A stretch of 64,000 nucleotides of DNA from Candidatus Aminicenantota bacterium (GTDB lineage Bacteria > Acidobacteriota > Aminicenantia > Aminicenantales > Saccharicenantaceae), in assembly GCA_014360005.1 (NCBI GenBank), contig JACIYI010000015.1:1-64000 (forward strand), in the 5' to 3' direction. The translations under genes and the position numbers were made by a program. Below are positions 32,734 through 41,464 of the stretch, one piece after another. The notes beneath the pieces were generated by a model, which was not told where the DNA came from, ran no database searches, and saw nothing but the letters and a program-made list of their open reading frames with translations. Position 1 is the first letter of the stretch. Each line of letters begins with the position of its first letter.

Positions 32734-34155
32734 TCAGCCTTTCATGACGCCGATGGGGACGACCCGGGCCACCAGCTTGCCCAGCATAGTTTCATGCGAC
32801 ACTCGAACCACCTCATCAACATCCTTGTAAGCAGCGGAGGCCTCTTCGGCCACACCTTTCCAGCTTGAGGCTTTAAGCTCCACGCCCTTCCTGGCCAGCT
32901 CATCCCTAATCTGCTCGCCCCGGAACCGCCTCAACGCCTCGTTGCGGCTCATCACCCGACCAGCACCATGGGCCGTAGAGCTGAAGCTCATTTCCTCAGC
33001 TTCGGCTGTTCCTACCAGCACGTAAGAAGCTGTGCCCATGCTGCCCGGAATCAGGACCGGCTGCCCCACCTCCCTGTAAACGGCTGGGATTTCCGGTCTT
33101 CCAGGTCCGAAGCTTCTGGTAGCTCCCTTTCGGTGGACGCACATCAACTTTTCTTTTCCGTTTACCGTGTGCTTTTCCACCTTGGCCACATTGTGGCAGA
33201 CATCATAAATCTGCCTCATTCCTCTGGATGAACCCATCACCTTGGCAAAAACATCCCTCACCCAGTGGGCAATCATCTGACGGTTGGCAAAAGCATAATT
33301 GACCGCGGCGCACATTGATTTGTAATAACGCTGGCCCAGGTCGGATTTGAAGGGAGCATTGATCAATTCTCTATCGGGCAGTCCCTTAAACCCGAATTTA
33401 TTTTCCATCAGCTCAATGTAGTCAGTGGCAATCTGATGGCCCAGCCCGCGGCTGCCGCAGTGAATCATCACCAGCACCTGTCCTTTCTCTTCTATCCCAA
33501 ACACCCGGGCTACTCTTTCGTCATAAATCTCATCCACCTTCTGAATTTCCAGAAAATGATTACCGGCGCCCAGCGTCCCTAACTGTGGAATCCCTCTCTC
33601 CATGGCTCGCTCAGAAATAAATTCCCAGGAAGCATCTTTCATCCGGCCGCCTTCTTCGGTCCTCTCCAGGTCCTCTTTTAAGCCGTAGCCCTGTTCCACT
33701 GCCCACTCGGCACCCTTAACCAGAATTTCTTTGAGTACGCTGCGGCTGAGTTTAGTGATGCCGCCCTTTCCCACTCCGGCCGGAACTTCTTTGAAAATTT
33801 CAGCCAGGAGTTCTTTTCTCTTAGCCGTGATGTCGCTTTCCTTAAAATCCGTGCGCAGCAACCTCACGCCACAGTTAATGTCATAACCAACTCCGCCGGG
33901 CGAAATTATGCCTTCATCCAGGTCAAAAGCCGCCACCCCGCCAATCGGAAAGCCATAACCCTGGTGAGCGTCGGGCATCACGTAGGACATCCGCTGGATG
34001 CCAGGCAAACAGGCCACATTGCGCGCCTGCTGCAGGGTCTGGTCTCTTTTGGTCAGCTCAATCAGCCTGGCCGAAGCATAAATCCTGGCCGGGACTTTCA
34101 TCTCGCCTGATTTTGGAATTTCCCAGATATAATCGCTAATTCTTACGATGTCCAT
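32734..34155 (-). CDS. rtcB: RtcB RNA ligase
   Basis: RtcB joins RNA 2',3'-cyclic phosphate (or 3'-phosphate) and 5'-OH ends with GTP and Mn2+. The 473-residue protein shows the family motifs DAHQGYGFPIGGVAA (metal-binding Asp/His), the GGVGYDINCGVRLL loop with its Cys ligand, AGNHFLEIQ, HCGSRGLGHQ and the C-terminal STAHGAGRVMSR, whose His region holds the guanylylation site. Length and motifs are canonical and no residue is obviously missing. The archease gene ends 8 bp upstream of its start; archease helps RtcB turn over, so the pair is functional. It probably acts in RNA repair. Confidence 0.95.
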   Translation of the reverse strand: MDIVRISDYIWEIPKSGEMKVPARIYASARLIELTKRDQTLQQARNVACLPGIQRMSYVMPDAHQGYGFPIGGVAAFDLDEGIISPGGVGYDINCGVRLLRTDFKESDITAKRKELLAEIFKEVPAGVGKGGITKLSRSVLKEILVKGAEWAVEQGYGLKEDLERTEEGGRMKDASWEFISERAMERGIPQLGTLGAGNHFLEIQKVDEIYDERVARVFGIEEKGQVLVMIHCGSRGLGHQIATDYIELMENKFGFKGLPDRELINAPFKSDLGQRYYKSMCAAVNYAFANRQMIAHWVRDVFAKVMGSSRGMRQIYDVCHNVAKVEKHTVNGKEKLMCVHRKGATRSFGPGRPEIPAVYREVGQPVLIPGSMGTASYVLVGTAEAEEMSFSSTAHGAGRVMSRNEALRRFRGEQIRDELARKGVELKASSWKGVAEEASAAYKDVDEVVRVSHETMLGKLVARVVPIGVMKG

Positions 34156-34163
34156 GGCTCACC

Positions 34164-34604
34164 TCACATATCTACGACCACCTGGATAACCAGGCCGTCG
34201 CCGGTTTTTTCAATTTTCATATCGTTATAAGTAACAGCCTTAACCTGGCCATAAATCTCATGCTCCGGTCCGAGCCGTTCTCCGGCCACTTCCGCCTCCA
34301 GCCGGTAGGTCTTCTTTCCACCCTGTTCATTTTCTTCAATCCGAATTTTCTCCACCCGGCCCAGCAGGAATGACCTGACTTCCAGCAAATAGATCAGCTC
34401 CGTCAGGAACTTGACCGTCAGCTGCTCCAGGCTTGAAGCTTCAACCTGGATGGCTTCCCTCACAGCCGGTTTTATCTTTTCCCAGTCCCACATCAGGGAA
34501 ACCATGGCCAGGGCGGCGTTTCCGAGGGCCTCTTCCAGGTTGCTTCCATAAGCCCGGAATTTGCCGTCTGCCATGTGCTCCAGAATTTCATACTTTCTTT
34601 CCAT
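34164..34604 (-). CDS. Archease
   Basis: This 146-residue protein is the archease partner of RtcB: it speeds guanylylation and product turnover. Motifs are the N-terminal YEILEHMADGKFRAYG (with metal-binding Asp), the central LEQLTVKFLTELIYLLE helix and the C-terminal AVTYNDMKIEK. The Met at 34604 is chosen over an upstream frame start at 34667 because family members begin right before this motif. It lies immediately upstream of rtcB in the same direction, 8 bp apart, in a likely operon with amrS and nth. Confidence 0.9.
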   Translation of the reverse strand: MERKYEILEHMADGKFRAYGSNLEEALGNAALAMVSLMWDWEKIKPAVREAIQVEASSLEQLTVKFLTELIYLLEVRSFLLGRVEKIRIEENEQGGKKTYRLEAEVAGERLGPEHEIYGQVKAVTYNDMKIEKTGDGLVIQVVVDM

Positions 34605-34659
34605 CGCTATTTCTCTGATTATAATTTTAGCAAAAGCCACAGAGCTGGAAAGACTGGCT

Positions 34660-35679
34660 TCAGGCAAAAATGCCGGCTATCTTCTGGCCGCAGTTCGGGC
34701 AATGGCTGTCCTGGATCAGATTTGATTTGACCCAGAAACCCTCCCGCCTGATAACAATCGTTCCGCACTTCGGACAGAGAGTATCTTCGCCCTCACCCCA
34801 GACATTGCCCATATAGATATAGCGCAGGCCTTCGGCCCGGCCGATTTCCCTGGCCTTCCTCAGGGTGCTGACTGGAGTAGCCTGAGTATCAAGGAATTCA
34901 TAATCCGGGTGAAACCGGCTCAGGTGCCAGGGAATATCACGGTCGACGCTGACCAAAAACCTGGCTATTCCCCTCAACTCCTCTTCCGAATCGTTCGTGC
35001 CCGGTATCACCAGGGTAGTCACTTCCACCCAGATGCCCAGCTCCCGCATCTTCCGGATGCTATCCAGAACCGGCTGCAGCCGGGCTTTGCACATCTTTTT
35101 GTAGCTCTCGTCCTTGAAAAACTTGAGGTCAACATTGGCCGCATCCAGGTAGGGCTGGATTGCTTCCAGGGCTTCGGCTGTCATATATCCGTTGGTTACA
35201 AAATTATTTTTCAGGCCCGATTCCCTGGCCAGCCTGGCCGTCTCATAGGCATACTCAAAAAAGATGGTGGGCTCGGTGTAGGTATAGGAGATACTCTGAC
35301 AATCATTGAGCAAGGCCTGGCGCACCACCTCCTTGACCGGCAGGTGGCTGCTCCTCAATCCACCGGGTCCATCAGACAACCTGGTCTGGGAAATTTCCCA
35401 GTTCTGGCAGAAGGGACAGCGAAAATTACAGCCAATGGTGGCGATGGAAAGTGATTTGCTGCCGGGTAAAAAATGGAAAAAAGGCTTCTTTTCTATCGGG
35501 TCGATATGGGCGGCAATAGCCTCTTCGTAAACATGGGTGTAAAGAACTCCATCTATGTTCTGCCTTACTCCGCAGATACCAAACTGCCCTTCGTTCAGCA
35601 AACAGCGGTGGGCGCAGAGAGTACAGGCCACTTTCTTCCCATCCTGCTTTTGATAGAGCATGGCTTCGCGCCGTGGCAT
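34660..35679 (-). CDS. amrS: AmmeMemoRadiSam system radical SAM enzyme
   Basis: This 339-residue radical SAM protein has the CxxxCxxC cluster motif at Cys84-Cys88-Cys91 (GCNFRCPFC), an N-terminal Cys-rich segment (CTLCAHRC, then GICGVR) and a C-terminal zinc-like pair (CPKCGT and CPNCGQ). These features define the AmrS family, which occurs in the AmmeMemoRadiSam system. The other genes of that system (AmmeMemoRadiSam A/B) are not in the window. The exact reaction is not known. ATG 35679 follows the nth stop directly, with GGGAG at the proper distance. Confidence 0.85.
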   Translation of the reverse strand: MPRREAMLYQKQDGKKVACTLCAHRCLLNEGQFGICGVRQNIDGVLYTHVYEEAIAAHIDPIEKKPFFHFLPGSKSLSIATIGCNFRCPFCQNWEISQTRLSDGPGGLRSSHLPVKEVVRQALLNDCQSISYTYTEPTIFFEYAYETARLARESGLKNNFVTNGYMTAEALEAIQPYLDAANVDLKFFKDESYKKMCKARLQPVLDSIRKMRELGIWVEVTTLVIPGTNDSEEELRGIARFLVSVDRDIPWHLSRFHPDYEFLDTQATPVSTLRKAREIGRAEGLRYIYMGNVWGEGEDTLCPKCGTIVIRREGFWVKSNLIQDSHCPNCGQKIAGIFA

Positions 35680-36429
35680 CTATTTTCTCCCTGAAAACAG
35701 CCTGGCAAATTTTTCAAAGGAAGGACAGAGATGATTGATGACGCACTGCGGGCAGAGCGGTTTCCTGGCCTGGCAGACCTTCCGCCCGTGGTCAACCAGT
35801 AAAAAATTGAAATCCAGCCAGTCTTCCTGTGGCACAATGGCCATTAAATCGCTCTCGATCTTATTGGGATCATTCTGCCGGCTGAGGCCCAGTCGTCCCG
35901 TGAGCCTCCTGACATGGGTGTCAACGGCGATGCCTTCGGCTTTCCTGAAAGCTGAGGACAGGACGATGTTAGCTGTCTTTCGAGCCACACCCGGAAGCTT
36001 GACCAGTTCTTCCATGGAGTCGGGCACTTTTCCCTGGTACTCTTCAACCAGTTTTTTGGATAGAGCAATGATGTTCCGAGCCTTATTCCGGAAAAATCCA
36101 GTGGAGCGGATGTCGTTTTCCAGTTCTTCCTGTCTGGCCCGGGCCAGGGATTCAATGGTGGGATACTTCTGAAAAAGACCCGGGGTAACCTTATTAACCC
36201 GCTCATCAGTGCACTGGGCAGCCAGGATGGTGGCTACCAGCAGCTCAAACGGAGTGCGGTAATTGAGAGCAGTCTTCACCTGAGGATATTCTTTTCTCAG
36301 GATTTTTATTATTTCTCTGATTCTTTTCTGACGTTCTTCGAGCCCTTCGCCCCGGACAGAAACAGCCCGAGCTTTTCCGGTTGTGGTTGCTCGGCCTTTC
36401 CTCTTAACCGCAGCCTTTACTTTGGCCAT
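35680..36429 (-). CDS. nth: Endonuclease III
   Basis: This DNA glycosylase/AP lyase removes oxidised pyrimidines. The 249-residue protein has the HhH-GPD fold: helix-hairpin-helix LPGVARKTAN with catalytic Lys151, catalytic Asp170 in VDTHVRR, and the 4Fe-4S loop Cys219-x6-Cys226-x2-Cys229-x5-Cys235. All key residues are present. An N-terminal basic extension of about 28 residues is longer than in E. coli Nth. The stop abuts the amrS start. The Fe-S site fits the window's Fe-S theme. Confidence 0.94.
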   Translation of the reverse strand: MAKVKAAVKRKGRATTTGKARAVSVRGEGLEERQKRIREIIKILRKEYPQVKTALNYRTPFELLVATILAAQCTDERVNKVTPGLFQKYPTIESLARARQEELENDIRSTGFFRNKARNIIALSKKLVEEYQGKVPDSMEELVKLPGVARKTANIVLSSAFRKAEGIAVDTHVRRLTGRLGLSRQNDPNKIESDLMAIVPQEDWLDFNFLLVDHGRKVCQARKPLCPQCVINHLCPSFEKFARLFSGRK

Positions 36430-36447
36430 CTCTCCCCTCCCTGAAAA

Positions 36448-37563
36448 TCAGATTCCCAGTTCGGTTCTTAGCTGCAAAACTTGAAGCAGATTATTGCGGC
36501 AGACAATGCCAATAACCTGGCCATTATCCAGCACCGGCACCTGGTTGACATTGGCCGTGGCCAGGCGCTGGAGAATCTGGTCGCCGGTAGTCCCCGGAGT
36601 CACGTAGACAATTTTTTCGGCCGGAGTCATTATCTCCCGGACCCGAAGTTCCGGCCAGCGCTCACGCGGGTACTTCTTTATGTCTTCCAGACAGACAATA
36701 CCCGCCAGCTTCTCACCTTCCCTGACCAGAAAAACCCGCTCCCGCTGTTTCAGGACGTAATCCTGGACCAGCACTTCCAGCGGCAAATCCGGCTCTATGA
36801 ACTGAAAGTCCTTGCTCATCAGGTCAATCGCTTTAAGTCCCTCCAGTGATGATTTAAGCAGAACCTGACTGTAGCCCTGAACCGAAGCGTTGTGCAGGAA
36901 CCAGCCGATGAGCACCAGCCAGAGCCCGCCAAGATTACCCCGGAAAAACCTGAAGACGCCAAAGAAGATCAGGAAAAAGGCAATGCCCTGCCCGACCTGA
37001 GAGGCTACCCTGGTGGCTTTTTTCAAATCACCGGTAGCTTTCCAGACAATGGCTCGCAGCACCCGGCCGCCGTCCATGGGAAATCCGGGCAAAAGGTTGA
37101 ACCCGCCGACTATGGCATTGATATAACCAAGGTAAGCCGCGGCTACCTGAATGGGCTTGGACAAAGGCGCCACCAGAACTGAGAGCAGGATGAAAAACAG
37201 GGCCAGGATAAAGCTGGAGACTGGCCCCACCAGGGCCATGACGAATTCTTTTTGCGGTGTTCCCGGCTCATCACTTATCCGGGCCACGCCGCCCAGGATG
37301 AACAGGGTAATATCTTCCACCTCCTCGCCCTGCTTCTTGGCGGTCAGAGAATGGGCCAGTTCGTGAAAGAGCACCGAGGCAAAAACCAGCAGACTGGTCA
37401 GCAGGCCCAGGAGCCAGTAATACATCCGGTTGGAAACCGGAAAGGATTGGGGAAAATAGAAAGCAGAAAGGGAAACGGTAAAAAGCAGGAAAATCACCAG
37501 CCAGCTGGAATCAACCTTGATATCAATTCCAGAAATACGGGCCACTTTCCAGGTATGTTTCAT
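36448..37563 (-). CDS. Site-2 protease family membrane metallopeptidase with CBS domains
   Basis: This 371-residue M50-type protease has the HExxH zinc site His67-Glu68-x-x-His71 (FHELAHS) within a membrane helix, and the second motif [14 protein letters not shown] with its Asp ligand. Five to six TM helices span residues about 20-215. A pair of CBS domains (residues about 240-371) occupies the C-terminus and probably senses adenine nucleotides. It cleaves membrane-bound substrates, often anti-sigma or signalling proteins; its substrate is unknown. It ends 18 bp upstream of nth in the same orientation. Confidence 0.88.
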   Translation of the reverse strand: MKHTWKVARISGIDIKVDSSWLVIFLLFTVSLSAFYFPQSFPVSNRMYYWLLGLLTSLLVFASVLFHELAHSLTAKKQGEEVEDITLFILGGVARISDEPGTPQKEFVMALVGPVSSFILALFFILLSVLVAPLSKPIQVAAAYLGYINAIVGGFNLLPGFPMDGGRVLRAIVWKATGDLKKATRVASQVGQGIAFFLIFFGVFRFFRGNLGGLWLVLIGWFLHNASVQGYSQVLLKSSLEGLKAIDLMSKDFQFIEPDLPLEVLVQDYVLKQRERVFLVREGEKLAGIVCLEDIKKYPRERWPELRVREIMTPAEKIVYVTPGTTGDQILQRLATANVNQVPVLDNGQVIGIVCRNNLLQVLQLRTELGI

Positions 37564-37730
37564 AAGTCCTCCTTCGGCTTGCTTGCGATTCTATTTTATC
37601 AGCTTTTTGACCGGCCAGAAAGCAAGAAAAGAGAGCCAGAATCATTCAGGAGGAAATGTGAATAGAAGCCGGCAGCTAGAAGCAGCCGAAAACTCATCAG
37701 CCGCTAATTTTTTCGTTAAACTATCCCAGC

Positions 37731-38237
37731 TTAAAAATTGACGAATTTGCTTCTGGGAGCGCCACAGACCGGGCAATGGTCAGGAGCCTCTCCCTCCATG
37801 GTGAAACCGCAGACCGAACAGATATGGATGGCTGGCAATTCCAGGTCCCGGCCCTGACTGACAGCCTGTTTGGCCCGGGCATAGAGACTGGCGTGAATCT
37901 TCTCGGCGGCCAGGGCAAATTGATGATAGGTGGCGGCCCTTTTTTCTCCCTGCTCCTTAGCCACGGCGATGTAAGCCGGGTACATTTCTTCAATCTCAAA
38001 ATTTTCCCCGTCATAAGCCTGGCCCAGATTATCGGCTGTCTTGCCCTCTCCTTCCAGAACATTCAGATGGTTCAGAGCATGAATCTGCTCGGAAAAAGAA
38101 GCTGCTTCAAACAACCGGGCAATGTTGGGCAGGTTTTCCTGCCTGGCTTTCTGGGCGTAAAACTTGTACCGGAGATGGGCCTGACTTTCCCCGGCCAGGG
38201 CTTCCTTGACCGTGTTTTCAGTAATTTTTTTCATCAA
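37731..38237 (-). CDS. rbr: Rubrerythrin
   Basis: Rubrerythrin is a diiron peroxidase that protects anaerobes from H2O2. The 168-residue protein has a four-helix bundle with Glu/His ligands (LAGESQAHLRYKFYAQKA, SEQIHALNHL, AAEKIHASLY). The C-terminal rubredoxin-like domain has Cys pairs in ICSVCGF and CPVCGAP. The length is typical. The gene stands alone, with GGAGG before the ATG. Electron supply may come from the rubredoxin-reductase pair at 54.5-55.9 kb (inference). Confidence 0.92.
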   Translation of the reverse strand: MMKKITENTVKEALAGESQAHLRYKFYAQKARQENLPNIARLFEAASFSEQIHALNHLNVLEGEGKTADNLGQAYDGENFEIEEMYPAYIAVAKEQGEKRAATYHQFALAAEKIHASLYARAKQAVSQGRDLELPAIHICSVCGFTMEGEAPDHCPVCGAPRSKFVNF

Positions 38238-38312
38238 TCCTCCCTTTGATTTGTTGATTATTTCTTAAACAGACTCCGGGAAAAACTTCCTCCCGAATCT
38301 GTCTCAATTTTC

Positions 38313-39221
38313 TCAGACGAAACGCACCATCTGATTAATGGCTTCACGAGCCCGCTCGGCCAGGCTGGCTTCCACCACCACCTCGGGCTTTTCCAGCAGC
38401 AGGGCCCGGTAAACTTTTTTCAGGTTGATTCGCTTCATATTTTTGCAGATAGCCTTTTCCCGGGCCGGATAGAATTTCTTTTCCGGGTTCTCTTTCCTCA
38501 ACCGGTGCAGAATGCCGACTTCAGTGGCCACGATTATTTCTCTGGCCTGGCTTTTAGGGGCTTCCTTTATCATCTGACCGGTGGAAAGAATCCTGTCCAC
38601 CAGTGGCAGAACATCGGGCCGGCATTCAGGATGGGCCCAGACCTCGGCCTCCGGATGTCGCTGTTTCATTCTCTGAATATGCTTCGGCCTGATTTCTTCG
38701 TGAATGGGACAATAACCATCCCAGATATGAAGATTCTTGCCGGTCTTTTGACTGACATAATGGGCCAGGTTGCGGTCGGGAACGAAGATAATTTCCGCAT
38801 CCGGCAGGCTGCTAACCACCTTGACCGCATTGGCCGAGGTGCAGCAGACATCGGTTTCAGCCTTGACTTCGGCTGTGGTGTTGACGTAGGCCACTACTTT
38901 TTTCCCCGGATGTTGCTCCTTCATCCAGCGCAGGTCAGCCCCGCGGACCATATCGGCCATCGGGCAGCGGGCCCGAAGGTCCGGAAGCAGGACTTTTTTG
39001 CCGGGAGCCAGAATCTTGGCCGTCTCGGCCATGAAATGGACACCGCAAAAGACTATGAGGTCGGCCTCAACCTCGGCTGCCTTCCGGCTCAGTTCCAGGG
39101 AATCGCCGACAAAATCGGCCAGGTCCTGGATTTCCTCGGGTTGATAATTGTGGGCCAGGATGACGGCCCGTTTTTCTTTTTTCAACCTGTTGATTTCTTC
39201 CACCAGCTTGTCGTTTTTCAT
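38313..39221 (-). CDS. nadA: Quinolinate synthase A
   Basis: NadA condenses iminoaspartate with dihydroxyacetone phosphate to quinolinate in NAD synthesis and needs a 4Fe-4S cluster. The 302-residue protein has the three cluster cysteines in FCGVHFMAE, DVCCTSANAV and HPECRPDV, plus LAHNYQ and DSLELS motifs. The Met at 39221 is preferred because AAGGA lies 6 bp upstream; a longer frame reaches 39278. It lies just after iscU on the same strand, which suits an enzyme needing an Fe-S cluster. nadB and nadC are not seen here. Confidence 0.93.
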   Translation of the reverse strand: MKNDKLVEEINRLKKEKRAVILAHNYQPEEIQDLADFVGDSLELSRKAAEVEADLIVFCGVHFMAETAKILAPGKKVLLPDLRARCPMADMVRGADLRWMKEQHPGKKVVAYVNTTAEVKAETDVCCTSANAVKVVSSLPDAEIIFVPDRNLAHYVSQKTGKNLHIWDGYCPIHEEIRPKHIQRMKQRHPEAEVWAHPECRPDVLPLVDRILSTGQMIKEAPKSQAREIIVATEVGILHRLRKENPEKKFYPAREKAICKNMKRINLKKVYRALLLEKPEVVVEASLAERAREAINQMVRFV

Positions 39222-39287
39222 TTTAATCCTTCTTAATTTGGTAAGAGGCCGGCTCCCGATTATATACCGAATTTTCAAGGTGCGTCT

Positions 39288-39860
39288 TCAAACCAACCCG
39301 GCCCCGCAATGGCCGCAGGTTTCTTCACCCTCGCGGTTATACTCGCCGCAGTGCTCACACCGGATGAGCTTTATCTGACAGCGGGCACAGAGCTGGGCAT
39401 TTTCCGGCAGGACAAAATCGCAGAAGGGACAGTGAAAATGTTCATTCTTATGGTCAGCCTGGCTGCTTTCAGCGGCTTTTTCTTCCTGTTGACCGCTCTT
39501 TTTGCTAAGGTAATTCTCAATGGCCTTGTGCAGAGCATCAGCCCCCAGGTTGGAACAGTGCATTTTGTGGGGCGGCAGACCGCCCAGTTCTTCGGCTACC
39601 TGTTGATTGGTTATCTTCATGGCTTCTTCCAGGGTCTTGCCCTTGGCCATTTCGCTGACCAGGCTGCTGACGGCAATAGCTGCACCGCAGCCAAAAGTCT
39701 GGAACTTGACATCTTCCAGCCGTCCGTCTTTGACTTTTATGTAAAAGGTCATCATGTCGCCGCAGACCGGGTTGCCCACTTCCCCGACACCATCGGCCTC
39801 GGGTATGGTCCCTACATTCCGCGGATGCATGAAATGTTCCATAACTTTATCCGTGTACAT
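39288..39860 (-). CDS. iscU: IscU-type Fe-S scaffold with C-terminal zinc ribbons
   Basis: This scaffold receives sulfur from an IscS and builds a 2Fe-2S cluster. The 190-residue protein has the IscU core with cluster residues Cys33, Asp35, Cys58 and Cys102 (NPVCGD, GCGAAIA, HCSNLGADAL). It is longer than IscU (about 125-130): the C-terminal tail has two CxxC-type ribbons, Cys144/147/158/161 and Cys168/171/182/185, which probably bind zinc. The start at 39860 overlaps the end of the IscS-like gene by 14 bp. The LPPVK loop of IscU is replaced by LPPHK. The fusion of ribbons is unusual. Confidence 0.88.
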   Translation of the reverse strand: MYTDKVMEHFMHPRNVGTIPEADGVGEVGNPVCGDMMTFYIKVKDGRLEDVKFQTFGCGAAIAVSSLVSEMAKGKTLEEAMKITNQQVAEELGGLPPHKMHCSNLGADALHKAIENYLSKKSGQQEEKAAESSQADHKNEHFHCPFCDFVLPENAQLCARCQIKLIRCEHCGEYNREGEETCGHCGAGLV

Positions 39861-41037
39861 CTTTTTTCTCCTGTAAGAACTTAGTGTAGAGAGGAGACAT
39901 TTCCCGGAGCCGCCTGACAACCGGGGGAAAATTTTCCAGGAAATAATCAATCTGCTCTTCTCCGGTCTCATCAAGCAGTGTCAGAACCAGGCTGCCCTGG
40001 GCCACGGCCGGGTCAAGACCCATGGCCGTCAGCACGTGAGAGGTCCGGAGAGAGCGCGAGGTGCAGGCTGAACCGCTGGCCACCTGGATGCCCTGGAGGT
40101 CCAGTCCCAGGAGCATGGCTTCCCCTTCCACAAATTTAACGCAGAAGCTGGCATGATGGGGAAGCCTGTTGACCGGATGTCCGGTCAGAATGACTTCATC
40201 CAGGCCGTCCAGCACCCCGGTTATCAGCCGATCCCTTAGCCGGGACAGCCGGTCGCTTTTCTCGGCCATTTCCCTGGCCGCCAGCTCAGCTGCCTGTCCG
40301 AGGCCAACTATGGCCGGGACATTCTCGGTGCCGGCCCGGCGGTTAGATTCCTGCACACCGCCTTCGATGAGCGGAGTGATCTTGGTTCCTTTCTTAAGAA
40401 AAAGGGCGCCAGCTCCCTTGGGGCCGCCGAACTGGTCAGCGGCCAGGCTCAGAGCATCCACACCCAGAGCGCGAACATCAACCGGTATATTGCCCACGGC
40501 CGCCACAGCATCGCTGTGAAAGATTATTCCCCTGGACTGGCAGAGCCGGGCGATTTCAGCCACCGGCTCAATCGTGCCAACCTCATTATTGGCCATCATC
40601 ACCGAGACCAGGACTGTGTCCGGAGTCAGGGCCTCAGCGACTTTTTCCGGGCTGACCAGCCCCAAGCCATCAACCGGGACCTGGGTTATCTTGAATCCCA
40701 GTTTCTCCAGGAATCGAGTGGCCCTGAGCACTGAAATGTGTTCTATGGCTGAGACGATGACCCGCTGGCCCCGGGCCTGGTTGGCCAGAGCCAATCCTTT
40801 GAGGGCCAGATTGTTGGCTTCAGAACCCGAGGACACAAAGATTATTTCTTCCGACTGGCAGTTGATAAGGCTGGCCAGCTGTTCTCTGGCCTTGAGCAGG
40901 GCCTGAGAGGCCTTCTGTCCGGCTGAATGCAGGCTCTGAGGATTGCCGAAATTCTGGCTGAAAAAAGGAAGCATGGCTTCCAGCACTTCCGGCCGAACCG
41001 GAGCAGCGGCCTGCTTATCAGCATAAAAGCCTGGCAC
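39847..41037 (-). CDS. iscS: IscS-like cysteine desulfurase lacking the PLP lysine
   Basis: IscS enzymes take sulfur from cysteine using PLP. The 396-residue protein has the class V fold and the sulfur-accepting Cys325 (GSACTSRS) and the PLP-stacking His (SAIEHISV). However, the expected SGHK segment reads LAADQFGGPKG: Asp201-Gln202 stand where His-Lys should be, and the usual Gln in DAxQA is Ala. The codon for Gln202 is CAG (plus strand 40432-40434). The GTG start has AAGGAGG upstream. The end VVRRLREMSPLY matches archaeal Lys-less IscS (Archaeoglobus fulgidus). Stop overlaps iscU. Confidence 0.88.
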   Translation of the reverse strand: MPGFYADKQAAAPVRPEVLEAMLPFFSQNFGNPQSLHSAGQKASQALLKAREQLASLINCQSEEIIFVSSGSEANNLALKGLALANQARGQRVIVSAIEHISVLRATRFLEKLGFKITQVPVDGLGLVSPEKVAEALTPDTVLVSVMMANNEVGTIEPVAEIARLCQSRGIIFHSDAVAAVGNIPVDVRALGVDALSLAADQFGGPKGAGALFLKKGTKITPLIEGGVQESNRRAGTENVPAIVGLGQAAELAAREMAEKSDRLSRLRDRLITGVLDGLDEVILTGHPVNRLPHHASFCVKFVEGEAMLLGLDLQGIQVASGSACTSRSLRTSHVLTAMGLDPAVAQGSLVLTLLDETGEEQIDYFLENFPPVVRRLREMSPLYTKFLQEKKDVHG

Positions 41038-41069
41038 CGGGCCCTCCTTCCCCTGGACTTAAAGAATTA

Positions 41070-41288
41070 TCAGACAGAAACCACGCTCTTAATTTCGGGA
41101 ATTTCTTTTTTCAGCAAGCGCTCGATACCCATCTTCAGGGTCATCTGAGACATGGGGCAGCCACCGCAGGCGCCTTTTAACCTGACCGAGACCACACCAT
41201 CAACCACATCCACCAGCTCCACATCGCCCCCGTCAGCCTGCAGGGCTGGCCTTATCCGGTTCAAAACTTCTTCCACTTTTTCTTTCAT
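41070..41288 (-). CDS. NifU C-terminal-like Fe-S carrier (Nfu)
   Basis: The 72-residue protein is a stand-alone Nfu domain: VEEVLNRIRPALQADGGDVE leads to the cluster motif Cys41-Gly-Gly-Cys44. Nfu proteins pass 4Fe-4S clusters to target enzymes. ATG 41288 has AGGAG 7 bp upstream. It is the first gene of a likely operon with iscS and iscU, followed by nadA, all on the minus strand; the gap to iscS is 32 bp. Confidence 0.92.
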   Translation of the reverse strand: MKEKVEEVLNRIRPALQADGGDVELVDVVDGVVSVRLKGACGGCPMSQMTLKMGIERLLKKEIPEIKSVVSV

Positions 41289-41376
41289 CAAAAATCTCCT
41301 TAAGGCTCAACTCTGTTAAGCCAGTTTGAGCTTACGAGTTTATTTTAATCTTTTCCAGACCTGATTTCAAGAAAAT

Positions 41377-41402
41377 TCCTACTATTTTAGTAGGATTTTT
41401 TT
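41377..41402 (+). terminator. Hairpin with T run upstream of nfu
   Basis: TCCTACTA (41377-41384) and TAGTAGGA (41388-41395) form a perfect 8-bp stem with a 3-base loop, followed by seven T. On the minus strand, a shorter run of T follows as well (ATTTTC). It sits between the MBL hydrolase stop and the nfu start, so it may end the upstream transcript or act as an operator for the Fe-S operon. Confidence 0.45.
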
Positions 41403-41464
41403 AGCTCTTCTACCCCTCCCTTCCTGACGTCCCATATGGGAATTACCCACCGGCTGGCAGCCCC

